Below are positions 24,603 through 37,061 of a stretch of 64,000 bases of DNA, in pieces. The notes beneath the pieces were generated by a model that saw only the letters and a list, made by a program, of their open reading frames with translations, was not told where the DNA came from and did no database searches. The DNA comes from Stropharia rugosoannulata (lineage: Eukaryota > Basidiomycota > Agaricomycetes > Agaricales > Strophariaceae). The position numbers and the translations under genes are program-made. The DNA lies in contig JANCIK010000011.1 in assembly GCA_028532985.1 (NCBI GenBank), positions 1,302,001-1,366,000 on the forward strand. The letters are read 5' to 3'. Numbering within the stretch: position 1 is the first letter of the stretch; every line of letters starts with the position of its first letter.

Positions 24603-25393
24603 TATTGACAACAGATACAACTACGGTGCTCAATCTATATCAACGCTGCGAGCGCGGTTGGTACAATTTATCATCTATGCGAGTCTGACTTACCATATTT
24701 TTCTCTATTTTACTCAGGATGTTTTACTTTCTCGGACTTCGCGTAGATTAAGACTAGCGGCGGCCGCCATCAGTGTAAGTGAAGATCAGCTTTCCGATTA
24801 AATCACATCGCTCAAGGACCTTTAAGGACTACTACTAATATTAGGGCCTGGGTTCGGAACCCCAATGGTCTACTACTACATGGTTCTCCAGGGTTTTCTA
24901 CTACATACTGTCAGAACCGACACTTTAAAGTTGTCACAGCAGTCTTAGGAGATTTTTGGCATAGTACCGCTGACCGTGACGCGGACCCAGTCAGAACATG
25001 ACTCCACCATTATCCGCACACTTCGCACCCTTTCGCACCCCGGCAAAGCTGCCAACCGTATGCGCTGCCAGAACCTTGGCAGAATCCATGATGTCCTGCA
25101 CATTTTTGTCACGCGGAGATACTGCATCATATCGCCTCGATGCTCAAATGAGATCACAGACTAACCCTGAACCTTCAGGCCTCATAACACTGAGTTTCAA
25201 ACATAATTGTGCCACGTACATGCACCTTGCATTATCACGTTCACTGCAGTGTTTGCTGCAGTGAATGTAATTGTTCCCATTTCATGGAGTCACCACATCT
25301 GTATATTTTTAGCAGCTTAAACGTGGCTTTTGCCATCGCTTGTAGGAAGATTCTCTCCTTACTCCCTCCCACTACACCGATCAAGCATCTCCC
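24603..25393. other. Intergenic, 3' of transposase
   Basis: The segment 24825-24925 repeats a CTACTACAT motif (CTACTACTACATGG, CTACTACATACTG) and may be element-terminal sequence, but I found no matching inverted copy. 24950-25390 shows only overlapping short frames. Confidence 0.4.
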
Positions 25394-27477
25394 ATGGATC
25401 GCATTTATCAGGCAAACCAGGCAACCGTGGCGGAGTTTTCTGCGCATCGTCTGAGTTTCCAAGCTGGGGGCCGCGGGTCCACTGCAGCTCAAATGGTCTC
25501 GGCTGACTCTGGAGAGTTGTCGGACTCTATATTCGAAGTGGAAGTCGGGGACAATTGCTACAATTTGAATGATGGTGACAGTCCTTATGACGAAGGTGCC
25601 CTTAGTCATACCCAGCATCAGACCCCGGAAAGATCAGTCCTCTTCTCTGCGGCTATCTCGCCGCCCTTCGACTCCAGTTCCGAGTCGACTGGCGTCCAGC
25701 ACTCCGACGATACATTCAGCACTGCGTCACGTAGTTGGCAAGAGCCACCCCCAGTTCCACCAGTAAGCCCATATTATTCTATGAGCCACCAGCATCCTTC
25801 ACACATGCAAGCGTCGAGTGCCATGGGAATACAACAAGGCCCTTACGGTTATCAGAATTATCATGACAGTCCCGGTCAAGGTTTCATGACATCACCTCCC
25901 CGGAGTCCCTACGGGCATGGTTCCAGCCCGCATTGGCCGTCGCCTCTCGGCCCACACAGCTACTCTCAACCCTCACCACTATCTGCAAATCCACCCTTAC
26001 ACTTGCTTCCTGTATTAGCACAGCAGCACCTAATGTCGCCCTACTACCAGCAAGTTCCAATTCAGCAGGTTCATAGGAACCACATACCAAGCACGTTTTT
26101 TTTTACAAGTAAATACATCTATTCGACAACTGACCGGATTGTCGATGCAGGCACTTCAAACTCACCTGCGTCACATTCTTCATCTCCTCGACCTGCTTCG
26201 TCTCAACATGGCTCTCCTCGAAGTAATCTTGTTGGCTCGAATTATGGCTCCTCTCCTAAAACACATCAAGACCAGCTCATGGCCCTTCTGAGCCAAAGCA
26301 CACGGATGCTCTCTAGCTGTCAGGCTGAGCTTGGAAGGTCAAAACAGGCTCAAGAGAAGTCAGATAAACTCCTCAACGAAGTATCTGCGTCTCTAAAACA
26401 ATCTCAAAAGGACCGTGCCCAAGCTGAGAAGGACCGTGCCCAAGCTGAGAAGGACCGCGCCCAGGCCGAGAAGGACCGCTCCCAGGCTGAGAAGGACCGC
26501 ACCCAAGTAGTAGCATCCCGCGCACAAGCAGAAGCATCTCGCGTGAAAGCAGAAGCATCTCGCGCGAAAGCAGAAGAGGATCGTGACAAGGCAATCACGG
26601 CCCTTCAACAATCCTTGAATACCATTTCAGAGACTAAAGCCGCCCTCAATAAGACAGAGGCGGCCCTCGCTGAATGTAAGGCCGATCGTTCCCATACTGT
26701 TAAATCCCTCCAGTCGCAAATCGACTCCATCAACAAGGCTAACGAGAATAGGGACAAGAGTCTTGAGATAATCAAAGAACTTGTTTTAGCGGTATGTATA
26801 CATGTCTTTTAAAGCATTGGGTTACTCATGCAGTCTAGAACCCTTGGTGCCTCCCAAGACTTTATGCCCGCGCAATGATAGATTGGGGCCGCCAAACGAC
26901 TTGTCATTACATTGGAAAACCAGCCAAAAGTACCGAATCAGAAAATGATACTAAACCTACCCAAGGAATTAAGAAAGGCAGGAACACGAAACACTTTGAC
27001 TTAGGCACTGAGTGGGGTATGAAGGCATGGTTGAATGCAGCTTTAGCGCCCTCTGAAGATGAAATACAGGCCATCAAGAAGAGATTAGGGGAAAAGAACA
27101 TTGAACACTATAGTAATGAAGTCGACGAAATTCGCTATCAAAAGTTGTGTGCATTGGTAACCAACCATGAAGTTAGTGTCAGTAATGAAGGCTTCAAGTT
27201 CCTTTCTACATCGGAAAAGGCTCTTCGGATACTATCCCAAGCAAATCCTGACCTGCGTATCCTAGCAAACATTGATGCTCATTCGATTGTGGACCCTGAC
27301 ACCCTTCTTAGTGTGTTTGAAATGGCTCAGAAAATGGGGAAAAGGACATGTATATGTGATGACGATGATGCTGATGGAATGATTGCACTTATTCAGTTTA
27401 TGAAGACCTGTAACCCACCCCCCATGATTGGACCCAAAACCCTTCTGCAGAGGCTTGTAGACACAATGAATAAATAG
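25394..27477 (+). CDS. Ser/Pro-rich coiled-coil protein, unknown function
   Basis: Residues 1-250 are Ser/Pro/Gln/His-rich and likely disordered (PPVPPVSPYYSMSHQHPSHM). A likely intron at about 26109-26150 (GTAAAT...GATGCAG) removes a poly-F/T stretch. Then comes a long coiled coil built on tandem AQAEKDR heptads (26404-26510) and related ASRAQAE/ASRVKAE units, followed by a globular C-terminus reached through an intron ending CAGTCTAG (26838), giving NPWCLPRLYARAMIDWGRQT. The C-terminus (to TLLQRLVDTMNK) has a mixed alpha/beta look with the acidic motif CICDDDDADG. I do not recognise the family. It lies in line with the transposase and DUF6698 genes on the same strand and may be element cargo. 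Confidence 0.65.
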
Positions 27478-27750
27478 TCTATTGCCAGGTGTAAGGACAT
27501 TCTATTAGGAGATTTCGAATACATACTACTGTTCTGGCAAATAAACTTGCTTGGCAGCCATAATAACTTTTGAGGAGCCTAGACATAACTTCAGGTATGC
27601 CACTAATATGTTTCTGAGGAGCAACATACTGACTTGGACTTTTTTGGACTACGAAAACTATATGATCACTAGATTTCGGAATTTCGGAGCCCTTGGAAGT
27701 AACTAGTACAAATCGACTCATCTTGAGTCATACAGTCCACTATGCTGCGC

Positions 27751-27759
27751 TATATAAGT
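27751..27759 (+). promoter_or_regulatory. Probable TATA box of the first DUF6698 gene
   Basis: TATATAAGT lies about 73 bp upstream of the ATG at 27824 and is followed by a CT-rich stretch (CTCTCTCTCTGCC) typical of fungal transcription start regions. Confidence 0.4.
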
Positions 27760-27823
27760 ACTAACGGTGATAGCTGTCTGAGGTACCCCAAAAGTTGCCA
27801 CTCTCTCTCTGCCTACGACTCGG

Positions 27824-29421
27824 ATGTCCATTCAATCTTCTAGCGGAACACTTGGCACTCAAGATGTATCAAATGAAGATTACCTCCCGAGCTCTGCTTC
27901 TGAGAAGGCCGCACTACTAGGTGCTGAGGTAGCACGACTCAAACGGCGCCTGGCTGCCTCTGAAAAAGAAAACATGGAATTATCAAATAAAAAAAGCAGT
28001 AAATCTCCGTGTGTTCAGTATTTCCTATCGTTGTACATCTATACTTACTATGTGCAGAACAACGATAACATTAGGGCGTGGAATTCGACGATTAGTAACT
28101 TTATATGAATCGTTGGATGACCTTATGCAAGCTGCGGACGGACATAACAGTGATGATGACGAGGGCGATCTGCCAGTGACTGAAGAGATGTTAGAGAAAC
28201 AGCAAGAGTAAGTACCAATTACTTATGCCTATTCAATGTTTGTATTAAGATATTTTCAGATCTAGGAGTCGATATTCTGCCTTCAAAACTCTTCTACACG
28301 TAGTTCCTTCAATAGCGAAGGTGATTCAAGACCCTGATTTCGACGATGTGGACATGTATATATCACAGGTGAGGAATGTAAGTTCGGCACCGGTCTATAA
28401 CATATTTTAATCCTACTGTTTTAGTTACAGAAAGGCGCCAACGATGCCCGCAGTGACGATGTTCGAAGGATCAAAGAAGAGCTTGCTATATGGATCAATA
28501 CAGAGTATAAACCAACCCCCCCATTAAACATCAGATGTAGAAGTGATCGTGGCATAAATAATGATGTTACAGGACGCCTTCTCTGCCCAATTGAATATGA
28601 TTGGGATGATGAATCGTGCGTTCAGTTTGTCATCTACTAAAGCTTATTTAACTGATTATGCAGCAGTGTTCGTAATGCCATACGATCTGGTACCATAAAC
28701 ATTTCTGAAGATTATTTCCTTCGTTGTTTCTACCCCCGGGGCAAGGGAGATACTAATGATGTCGAGAAAGGGTTCCTCAAAAGTAGCTTGCTTGTCAAGG
28801 TATGCACCACACAAAAACTATATGACTCTACATTAATTCTCTCTTGTAATAGACTTACTCCAGTATATTCACATCCCCTTCATCATCAGAATCTTTCCAA
28901 GAAGATGATGATACTGGCTCAGTAAGGAAGAAGCCATGTGTCATATCATCGGATTCTCGGAAAAAGGCAACAAAGAGCAATGTCGCCAATATTCTTGGTA
29001 TGGACGGCAAAGTAACTTCACGCTCAATTGCATATGCTGCAGTTATGGTATGGATATTAATACATAGTATTTGTAAAATGGTTTACTCACTGTTCCAATG
29101 ACTATAGTTGTGTTTTAATCTTACTGACGCCAGCCACTGGGTGGAGACTTACAACCTCTTCAACTTTCGTGCATTATATGCGCTGATAGTTGATTTATTT
29201 GAGGCTCCATGTGGTCAAGTAGCCCGGAAACACTCTCAGAGCTTACTCAAGTGGTGGAATAAGTACGTCAGACTGTATGCTTTATTGGTATTGAACTAAA
29301 TATTTTCTTTAAAAGGCAAATATTTCCCTATCATAATGGTGCTACAACCAATTCTCGAAAGTCCAGAAACAAACTTTTGGCACAACGGGCGGCCCGTGAA
29401 ATGAGTCCATCTGACCAATAA
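27824..29421 (+). CDS. DUF6698 family protein, first copy
   Basis: A multi-exon gene reading MSIQSSSGTLGTQDVS, a coiled segment (EVARLKRRLAASEKENMELS), ITLGRGIRRLVTLYESLDDL, LQKGANDARSDDVRRIKEEL, RNAIRSGTINISEDYFLRCF, EKGFLKSSLLVK, TSPSSSESFQ, GMDGKVTSRSIAYAAVM, CFNLTDASHWVETYNLFNF and LLKWWNKQIFP. The NEKGFLKS.LLVK and SIAYAAV blocks are the hallmark of the Agaricomycete DUF6698 domain. Seven or eight introns of about 50-60 nt join in frame to the TAA at 29419. No function is established for this family. The gene is common near mobile elements in this class. A second, diverged copy with the same exon plan lies at 49308-50887. Confidence 0.75.
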
Positions 29422-31224
29422 ATAAGATATGTAGTTAGCTATGGTAGCGCACAAAGGATGTTCACTCAATATATATATATATATATCATACATAATTAAA
29501 TAATGATTAGTTAAATCTGTGCCATTTCTACGGGCGTGAACAAGGCATGAAGCGGTTATTTCACATCCATGGGTACCAAGCAGAATTATTTTAGACTTAT
29601 ACTCTAGTTACAAGCACTGAAAATAGTTCCATGCAAGACAACTTCAGTAATATACAAAGCTGCCTATAAGTGACCAACTGGAATAGTACTTTATAGATTA
29701 TCCTGGTTTAATCTATACACATATAGCAGTATGTACAAAGTTATCCACTTGGTGTAGAAATGCTGTAGTTCTACAACTTGTTCAGAGATTTTTACTAAAG
29801 TTATATCATAATTTACATCTGACAGAATGACTTAAATAAACTAGCACTGACTATGTAAACCAGGACTTCTTAAAATTGTACACAGACAAATGTTCACCCA
29901 AATGGTTGTATTTACTATCACATGGGGTTTTGAGCGATGCACCGCAAAATAACTTAATTGGTCTAGAAGTTACTTGCAGCAATTGTCTGTGTTACACTAT
30001 TTGTATGAACTGTTTGAGCTCTGTAATTATGCAGTGTGAGAACACATGAAAGTATCTTGCTTGAAATAAGATATAAAAACTACGATTTAAATGACAGAAC
30101 TTTTAGTGATGGTAAGATGGCCTAGGATAGGCTGACAATGTACGGGATGTTGTCCGACTGATATTACCAATGTCCTTGTGCAATACATTATGTGAAGTAT
30201 GAATATCATGATATAAATGTCGAGTATCATCATTTAGTGCAATCCACTTTGGAGCACATCATTTATTGTCTAGCTGATATAGAGTCGACCACCCGCACTA
30301 TATATTATGTAAAACATGGTTGTACTATCAGAAGTATTGTGTTGCATCATGTAATATAACCTATCTTAGTCATTCCATTTTCATTCCTACTGTTGTAGAA
30401 TTATAAGTAGTCGCACGTCTGATATTGACTGACCATTTTCATGCAACATTGTATTGTCATCTACCATTTTTAGAATTCTAATTCATTAGCATAACATGCT
30501 ACCACTTTCTTTTATCAATATCATCTGGTGCTATATTTCATCTAGTTGTCAATTATTACAGTGTCTCATATCAGGCATCATTCAAGGAAGTATCTACCCA
30601 AAGTAAACATTGCTAACAGACTTTGATACAATTTTACCACTTACAAAATTGACATGGAGCTATAATCTTTTTATATCTGTTGTTGTAAGATTTTTCGAGG
30701 ATTACATGCATGTTGGCACTTTACATGACTGCCAGTCTCTTTATAAGATATTATTGAATGTTATCCATTTTTCCACAATTCACTGATGTAGCACCAGATC
30801 ATCCAAGCTATATACTAAGCATTAATGGTCCTCTTTAGTCTTGCTCCGTATTCAACATTTCCATAGTCGGAGGTGCAAACACAAGTTGCTTAGTGGCAAC
30901 ACTATCACATCTTCCAAGACTTTGGTCTATAAGAGCATAAAGCTGACAGCGCGGACGCAGCGCAACAAGAGCGGTGAAATGCTCCGGTTAGATTGTAGAT
31001 CCTAGATTCGGAGCTTCGGCAGGACACAGACAAACAAGGACAAGTAAACGTAGCTATGTGCAGCGTATTAACTAATGTCTCCAGCATTACCAACTAAGTC
31101 AACTTGCCGCTTGCTCGCTCTACATCCATGTTCCATACTCTGTGTACTCTGTGTTTACTACGATCAATGCAATTTTATCTTCACCATTCATCTAGTTCAC
31201 GTCGTCTAAGTTATTCTTCTCGAA
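29422..31224. other. AT-rich gene-free stretch
   Basis: About 1.8 kb with no supportable gene. 29.45-30.9 kb is strongly AT-rich, including a (TA)n run at about 29470-29486. At 30984-31023 lies a 40-bp motif (core AGATTGTAGAT..TAGATTCGGAG) that recurs in inverted orientation at 53542-53581. Confidence 0.55.
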
Positions 31225-33804
31225 ATGCAAGGTACTTCTAACTCTATGATCCCAAACATCAATCCCTATCCAGCCAATCCTGTGGCTACTTGCCCTTGTT
31301 GCAGCCACTGCATGACAAGCCCTAAGGTCTGCAAGGGAAATAGCATCTTAACAAACTGGGGCCGGTATTTTCAAGTGGTGAGCATTTGTGTTTCTTTGAA
31401 CATGTACATATATTTAAGTTTATATGATTCAATATAGTGCGAGAACAAAGACTGCAGTTCTGGCTCATCCACACCTGGAACACCTGCTTCACGGCCCATT
31501 TTTGTGTGGCATAACCCTCCTACGCCTCTCGAGTCCATTCCCATCGACGTTCAGTTGCAGTTTACCCAACGTCTTAGTCAGCAGACTGCCGCCGTTGCTG
31601 ATATTCAGCCTTGCAATCAGCCTGGCTGCCGTTCTGGTAAAGGGAATACACCTGGCCGTGCAAACGTCAACTGTACACATGAGCTCAAGAGCTGCAAGCA
31701 GTGCTGTATAATGTATGGCGGTTGCCGCATAACTGCCCATCGTCGAGCCACAACTTCCCAGCAAGCAGATATTCGACGAGAGGCAGATAAATTTATTGCT
31801 CAGTGGGAGGTTAATCCGGGTGTACAAGCATCTAATGTGAGTACTTTACTTCTGGTTTTATTTGCTGCTTTTAATACTGGCTTGCAGCTGCATCCTCCAC
31901 GTACTGTCGAAGCAGGCTCTTCAACAGCACCTGACTCAGTGGATGTTCAGCCTCGATATGCTCGAGCTATACATCCTGGCTACTCAAAGTACTATGAGGC
32001 CCATGCTGCTTATGGAAAACGCACCAACGAACTAAAACAAAAGGAGAAAATTCACCAGGACCTTCAGAATAGTATTGAGCTTGTTGTGTGGGTCGAAGTA
32101 CGTGGTCGCACTTGTTTTTGTCGCATTCACGGCATTTTATTGACATGCAAATGTACAGCGCAATCAGCCATTTCACATCTTGGCAGCAGTGGCTACAGAG
32201 CATCGAGGTGTGCGTGCTATAGTGCCTTCCAGCATAGCACATCTTATGCATATCCTTAAGCAACCTGCATTCATTTTTGTCTTACACACAGATATTCGGT
32301 TTGAATGGAGGTTGCAACCATGTTCTATGCCTATTGAGGTTGTTCCTCTGCAACGTGTTTACATCCGCCACCACCTCCTGCAGATTAACGACTGTCGAGA
32401 CATAGACCAGGAGCTCCAGCTCATTCAGGAGGCTTGTGTTCAACGGCGTGGCCCTGGTGAGTCTTTCCATGGACATCACCGCCTTCCCTTGGCACTGCCT
32501 GTTCATAGCAAAGACCTCAAGCCGTCAACTGGGTCTGTTTTACCTGAAAATGAGAGCTCCGTAACCTCTACTAGCACCCGCATCAAGTTCCCACTGGTGT
32601 ATGTCTGTGAGATGGTTGATGGGCTCCAGAACCTTCACGGTTTGTCAGAGGGTGTATGCGAGCAGAGATTTGCCATCAATTTTCCCAACTGCATCTACAA
32701 ACGCTCTACCTTGGGTGCTGCTTTGACGTTATACAACAAAGCAAAGGAGTTAAACCTCCTCGAGGAATTCAAGAGCTACGGAAAGACAGACCGCGGTACT
32801 TGGAAGAATTTAGGCAAGGCAGTAACTGGTATAGTACTCTGATCATCTCTCAACCTACTACACCTACTGAAGTACCAATTTCATTTTTATAGAGGGAAAA
32901 ATTGGGCGTGTTCTGCCTGTTGATGTTCAGATGCCTACGCCCCCACCAAGCAGCTCTCCAGCTGCGATTTGCGGTGCTGTTGCTTTAACTGAAGATGTCA
33001 TCGAGCTTACTGATTCTGAAGATGCAGTACCAAATCGAAGCAGTGCTCGTGTCAGACGTTCTCACCCTTGCTCAGAAAACAACACTTCCTCACTTAAACG
33101 TGCTAAGGTGGATCATAACAGTCATTCGGATGATTCTGATGACTCTCATCTTCTTTCTGAGGATGAAATGATCATTGTAAACTCCATCGAGGTGTTCGAG
33201 TTTCATGAAGACGAGTTTAGCAGCAAGAGTGATGAGAAATACCACAAACTTGTAGGTCTTCGCTCAATAAATGCAGCACCTGCAAAATCTCCCTTCCAAA
33301 AACAAGTTGACTCCGTACGTGATACTTGACGGTACAGTCTATATGCATTATTAATGTAACTCACCTCCAGGCATTTATCTGTTATCCTGGGTATTTCAAC
33401 AAGACACAAGACGTCCCTAAGGACAAGATGTACTCGTATGCTATCAAGCATCTTCCAGTTCGCCCGCTTCACACACCTGTGCCTATTGACCATGACGAGT
33501 ACACCTCTTGGATCGAGGCATTTCGATTGGCTAACTGCTTCACCTACTATAACTCATTCAAATATGCAGCTAAAGCCCAAAATGCGGTTATATATCAAGG
33601 TAAGCTTCTTATCAACCCTCCCCTTATTCTTATACTTATTCAAAGCAATTAGATTGCGAAGTTTTACCTACCTATTTTATTAATCTTGCATGTCCTCGTC
33701 GTGCTGCCATGAATGCAACAGCTGGTCAAGGTATGTAACCTTCTCTCCCCTCGCTCCTAGCTGGTTACTCACTGACCTGAATATTTTGCAATACAGCTTC
33801 TTGA
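31225..33804 (+). CDS. Cys-rich putative zinc-binding protein, unknown function
   Basis: The first exon gives CPCCSHCMTSPKVCKGN. After an intron (31379-31437) the reading continues CENKDCSSG, CNQPGCRSGKGNTPG, then CTHELKSCKQCCIMYGGC and ITAHRR, a Cys/His arrangement that would bind two or more zinc ions. The middle part (LAAVATEHRGVRAIVPSS, FPLVYVCEMVDGLQ, FAINFPNCIYKRSTLGAAL) is folded but unrecognised. The C-terminal third is acidic and Ser-rich (DDSDDSHLLSEDEM), then AFICYPGYFNKTQDV and PTYFINLACPRRAAM. Several short introns join in frame. Similar C-x4-C...CC..GGC..H proteins occur as unnamed families in Agaricomycetes. A DNA- or RNA-binding role is only a guess. The exact 3' end (33737 or 33804) depends on whether the last intron is used. 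Confidence 0.55.
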
Positions 33805-34921
33805 ACATTTGTACATCCGAGGCCAGCTTGTGTCTTTTTTTTTTATGTATATCTTTCATCTTGACCACCCTTCGTGTAACTGTCGCATTTCAAATGATCA
33901 TTACTATTAGTAGCAAGGGGGTTCGAGGACTGTTAAATAAGACCTTATGTCTTTGAATTATTTAAGGCCTACGAGCAAGGCAGAGAGGGAAGATTATGCG
34001 TTGATGACGAAATTAATGCGAGGTAAGAGCGAGAACAAGTAAGGCGCAATAATTAGACGAGTAACTACAAGAGAACTACATGGCTGTATATTAATGAGCA
34101 GCCGGGAAGGCGATGATATTCAAGGAAGGTCTACTATTACGTGGGCCAATATAGTAGTTACACCAGCATGAAAAACAGTGGATGGAGAAATCAAGAAGTT
34201 AGCCCTTTAAATTACATACCAATATTATTTCTTTCTCCGACTTTTGGCTACACAAGGATGCGAGGCAGGAGCAAAATGATGTTGCGATCTTGTTCTTGCC
34301 ATCACGGTACGGTCTTGTTCAGCTATATAAATAGATACACTGTTAAGTAGCACCGGATTGTGCAAAGCACTCACGTGATTGCGAGTCATTCGGAGTCCGG
34401 TTTCCGGACACAGCTGACGCGCTCCTTCTTTCTTCACTCCCCGTCGGCTGGGCGCTGACTGGAGGCTAATGGTTGACCGTGTTTATCTACCGTCGCAGCT
34501 ATACTTGCTTCTTTCTTTCAGGACCATGCACTAGCATCTGGAAAACCCTTCCCTTAACATTATCTGCAAATGTTGATGATTACTGGATAATCATCAATAA
34601 TATCAAGATTATTCTCATTAGTTAAGTTTATCAGAATTTGAGATAATCTAGTGACCCCTTCTCATTTGTCCCAAATATTATCTTGTATTATCCTGACTTT
34701 GTATCAATTCTGTAATATTCTCGTCAAGTATGAGTAAATTACCAGACATTATTGTATATACAGTTACCTAAATACAAGTAATTTTGTATGTTTGTTTGAT
34801 TATAATTGCCACTTCTCTGATAGTATACGTATATTCACACAAAATATTTCACACTTATTCACAAAGTATCAGAAGAATGGCATCACAAAAAATAATTGCT
34901 TCTTAGAATATGTACAGAAAG
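33805..34921. other. AT-rich intergenic DNA
   Basis: No gene is seen. 34560-34700 holds many GATTATC/GATAATC words in both orientations (for example GGATAATCATC, AAGATTATTCTC), giving weak local dyad symmetry. Confidence 0.45.
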
Positions 34922-35347
34922 TCAAGTATCATTGTCCGAGTCCACCATATTATCCCAGTCGACCTCATTGATAATCTCATCCATTGTTTGTTCTCCTACA
35001 ATCCCAACACCGAGGCCACTAGTAAACGGAGTTGATTAGATTTTGTAATTAGATGATAAAGTCAGAGGCACTTACATAATAGATTTGTATTGACAATGTA
35101 AATATTTATGCGCTAAACGCGGAAAGCGAGTATGCCATTCCAGAAGACGGACCATGTGCGCTTGGTACACACTTTGAAGCGTAGCTGTCGAAAAATCGGT
35201 GGGAGTACCTTTCCCGTCGTAAAAGAGATTCTGTAATGTTGCAAAGGCCTAGTATACCATAAACCCGCGTGAGCATCATGTACTAGTTGATGATCAATAA
35301 CTCACATCAGGAAAATCACTTTTTTGCCGAGAGCTATTTAAAGACAT
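34922..35347 (-). CDS. Small unrecognised protein of about 104 residues
   Basis: Three exons on the minus strand read MSLNSSRQKSDFPD, then AFATLQNLFYDGKGTPTDFS with VYQAHMVRLLEWHTRFPRLA and HKYLHCQYKSIM, then SGLGVGIVGEQTMDEIINEV and DWDNMVDSDNDT. Introns with GTGAGT/CTAG and GTAAGT/CTAG borders join in frame. The protein has a helical middle and an acidic end. I do not recognise it; it could be the C-terminal part of a longer element-encoded protein. Its first exon lies exactly on the left member of the inverted repeat pair described at 35304 and 47066. Confidence 0.5.
35304..35326 (+). repeat. Left inverted repeat, 23 bp
   Basis: Matches the reverse complement of 47066-47088 at 22 of 23 positions. 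The following 200 bp are rich in TAGGTCTCT words, like the interior side of the right copy. Confidence 0.7.
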
Positions 35348-35607
35348 TTTAGTAACTTTTAGTCCATCGTTTCAAACTAGATTTAATTAAAGCCCCAATC
35401 ATATCTTTAAATAGCTTGATAGGTCTTCGGCAGTCTTTTTAGCCTTGCCTTAAACCAAGTATAGCTTTGTAGGTCTCTGTAGGTCTCTTTAGGTCTCTAC
35501 AAGTCTTTTTTATGTACATTTTCTTATAACCATATAAAACTTGTACATTCCACTGTAAAACCATAAATTCTATAGCTATAGGGTAAATTCTAATCTAATT
35601 ACAAAAA

Positions 35608-36849
35608 CTAACTAAAGAAAAGTCGCAACTGGTGGTCATTTCTATGCAGGTCTTGTCGGGCTCTATTATACAAGTTGATTGGTCGGCAAACCCACCCATT
35701 CCAACTCTGGGTATTCTGATCTAATACTTGTCGTTCTGCTAGAAACTGTATGCCATCACTGTAACTTTGATCGTCCTTTTCATGCTTATCCTGGATTGTC
35801 AGAAAGTAGACTCGTTCCAGTTGAGGCATTGTCGGCGACCAAACAACAGACACAAGTGAGGAAACAAAGTCCCTCATATAACCCATACTAGGATTGGTGT
35901 CGTACATATGGTAATGTAGCAACCGAGGAGTATAGATAATGACCGATTTCAGAAATGAAAGACGACCCAAAGCAGAGGCCCAGTCTCTAGAACACCATGG
36001 ATATAGTCCAAGACGATTATCCTAATATAAAGAATATGAGTAAAGATAGGGTAACATAGAAGTATACAACTAACCTGTATCGGTAGTATTGGCATACGAC
36101 AGTCATATATAACCTGAAGGTTGACTAAATGGGGACCCAATGAATCGACCCATTTATCCAAAACCTCCGAAACCAACCAAGCAACATCACCACAGTGAAT
36201 TTGTAAGGCTTTTACTTGCATATTGGAGAACATAATCGCATAGAGTTTCACGATTGTATTCTGTTGGTTGTTGACTCTGGGAATTCGGAACTGCAATGCC
36301 CAAATGTTAGCAAATGCATTGGTGCAGCTGGAAAGGCGATGCTGTCGGTAGAAACTAGTAAAGTCTTCACAGAATTGGAGCTGGGTTGCATATTGGTCCA
36401 GTGATGTCAGCGAAGGCATAGTGTTTCGGCTTGCTAACCAAGCCTTATATCCCAACTGCCGAAAGACACCTCCTGACTTGTAGCTAGGCAGCTCCCAAAA
36501 CAAAGCTTCTAAAATAATATCCCGAAGCTCAAAGGGAACTATTACATTTCACTACATAAGAATGTATATCACAATCCAAAATAAATACAACATACTTTTC
36601 GTCCATCCAGGAGCAATAAGCTCCTGAATCTCTTGCAGTGTTGAGGATAATATGTATAGCCATGAAAACATATAAGCTATAAGGTGAATACTATGTATTC
36701 CGACTAATAGCAGCAGATACGATCAGTAAAGCTTATATTGAGCTGGCATATAAACATACACTTAGAAAACAGTTCAAAATACACCTGGTGGGTTTGCCGA
36801 CTAGCTACTATGGGCATTTTGATAGAAAGACAAGAAGTTGTTGTAGACA
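35608..36849 (-). CDS. Unrecognised protein, possibly F-box/LRR-like
   Basis: The reading starts MSTTTSCLSIKMPIVASRQT and passes a short exon. It continues PFELRDIILEALFWELPSYK, an F-box-like 'P.EL.D.I...L' pattern, then LGYKAWLASRNTMPSLTSLD, LYAIMFSNMQVKALQIHCGD, WVDSLGPHLVNLQVIYDCRM, and a last exon with GRLSFLKSVIIYTPRLLHYH ending HQLRLFFS. Leucine-rich spacing resembles the F-box/LRR-type proteins that Agaricomycetes carry in large numbers. The exon 1-2 joins are uncertain. It lies inside the candidate composite element, on the strand opposite the transposase. Confidence 0.4.
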
Positions 36850-37061
36850 TTGTAAGAAATGTATGGGTTGATTGAAACAGCACAGAATATAGTAAGCCTA
36901 CAGCGAAAAACATTTACTGTTTGTGTAACTATAATGATCACCTGATTATTTACCCAACTTCGCTATACCAGTACATAATGGGTATTGTTCGCAACCATAG
37001 TACAATAGTAGAATGTACTTTGTAAATAATAATGACTAGGAGCTTTAGTCTACTAATTATC

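Noticed and set aside
24841..24870. GGGTTCGGAACCCC as a possible tRNA T-arm
   Set aside because: No acceptor stem, anticodon arm or D-arm can be folded around it, and the loop does not match the GTTCRA consensus.
29464..29490. (TA)n run as a microsatellite or CRISPR-like repeat
   Set aside because: Only a short simple dinucleotide tract. No spaced repeats anywhere in the window resemble a CRISPR array, and the DNA is eukaryotic.
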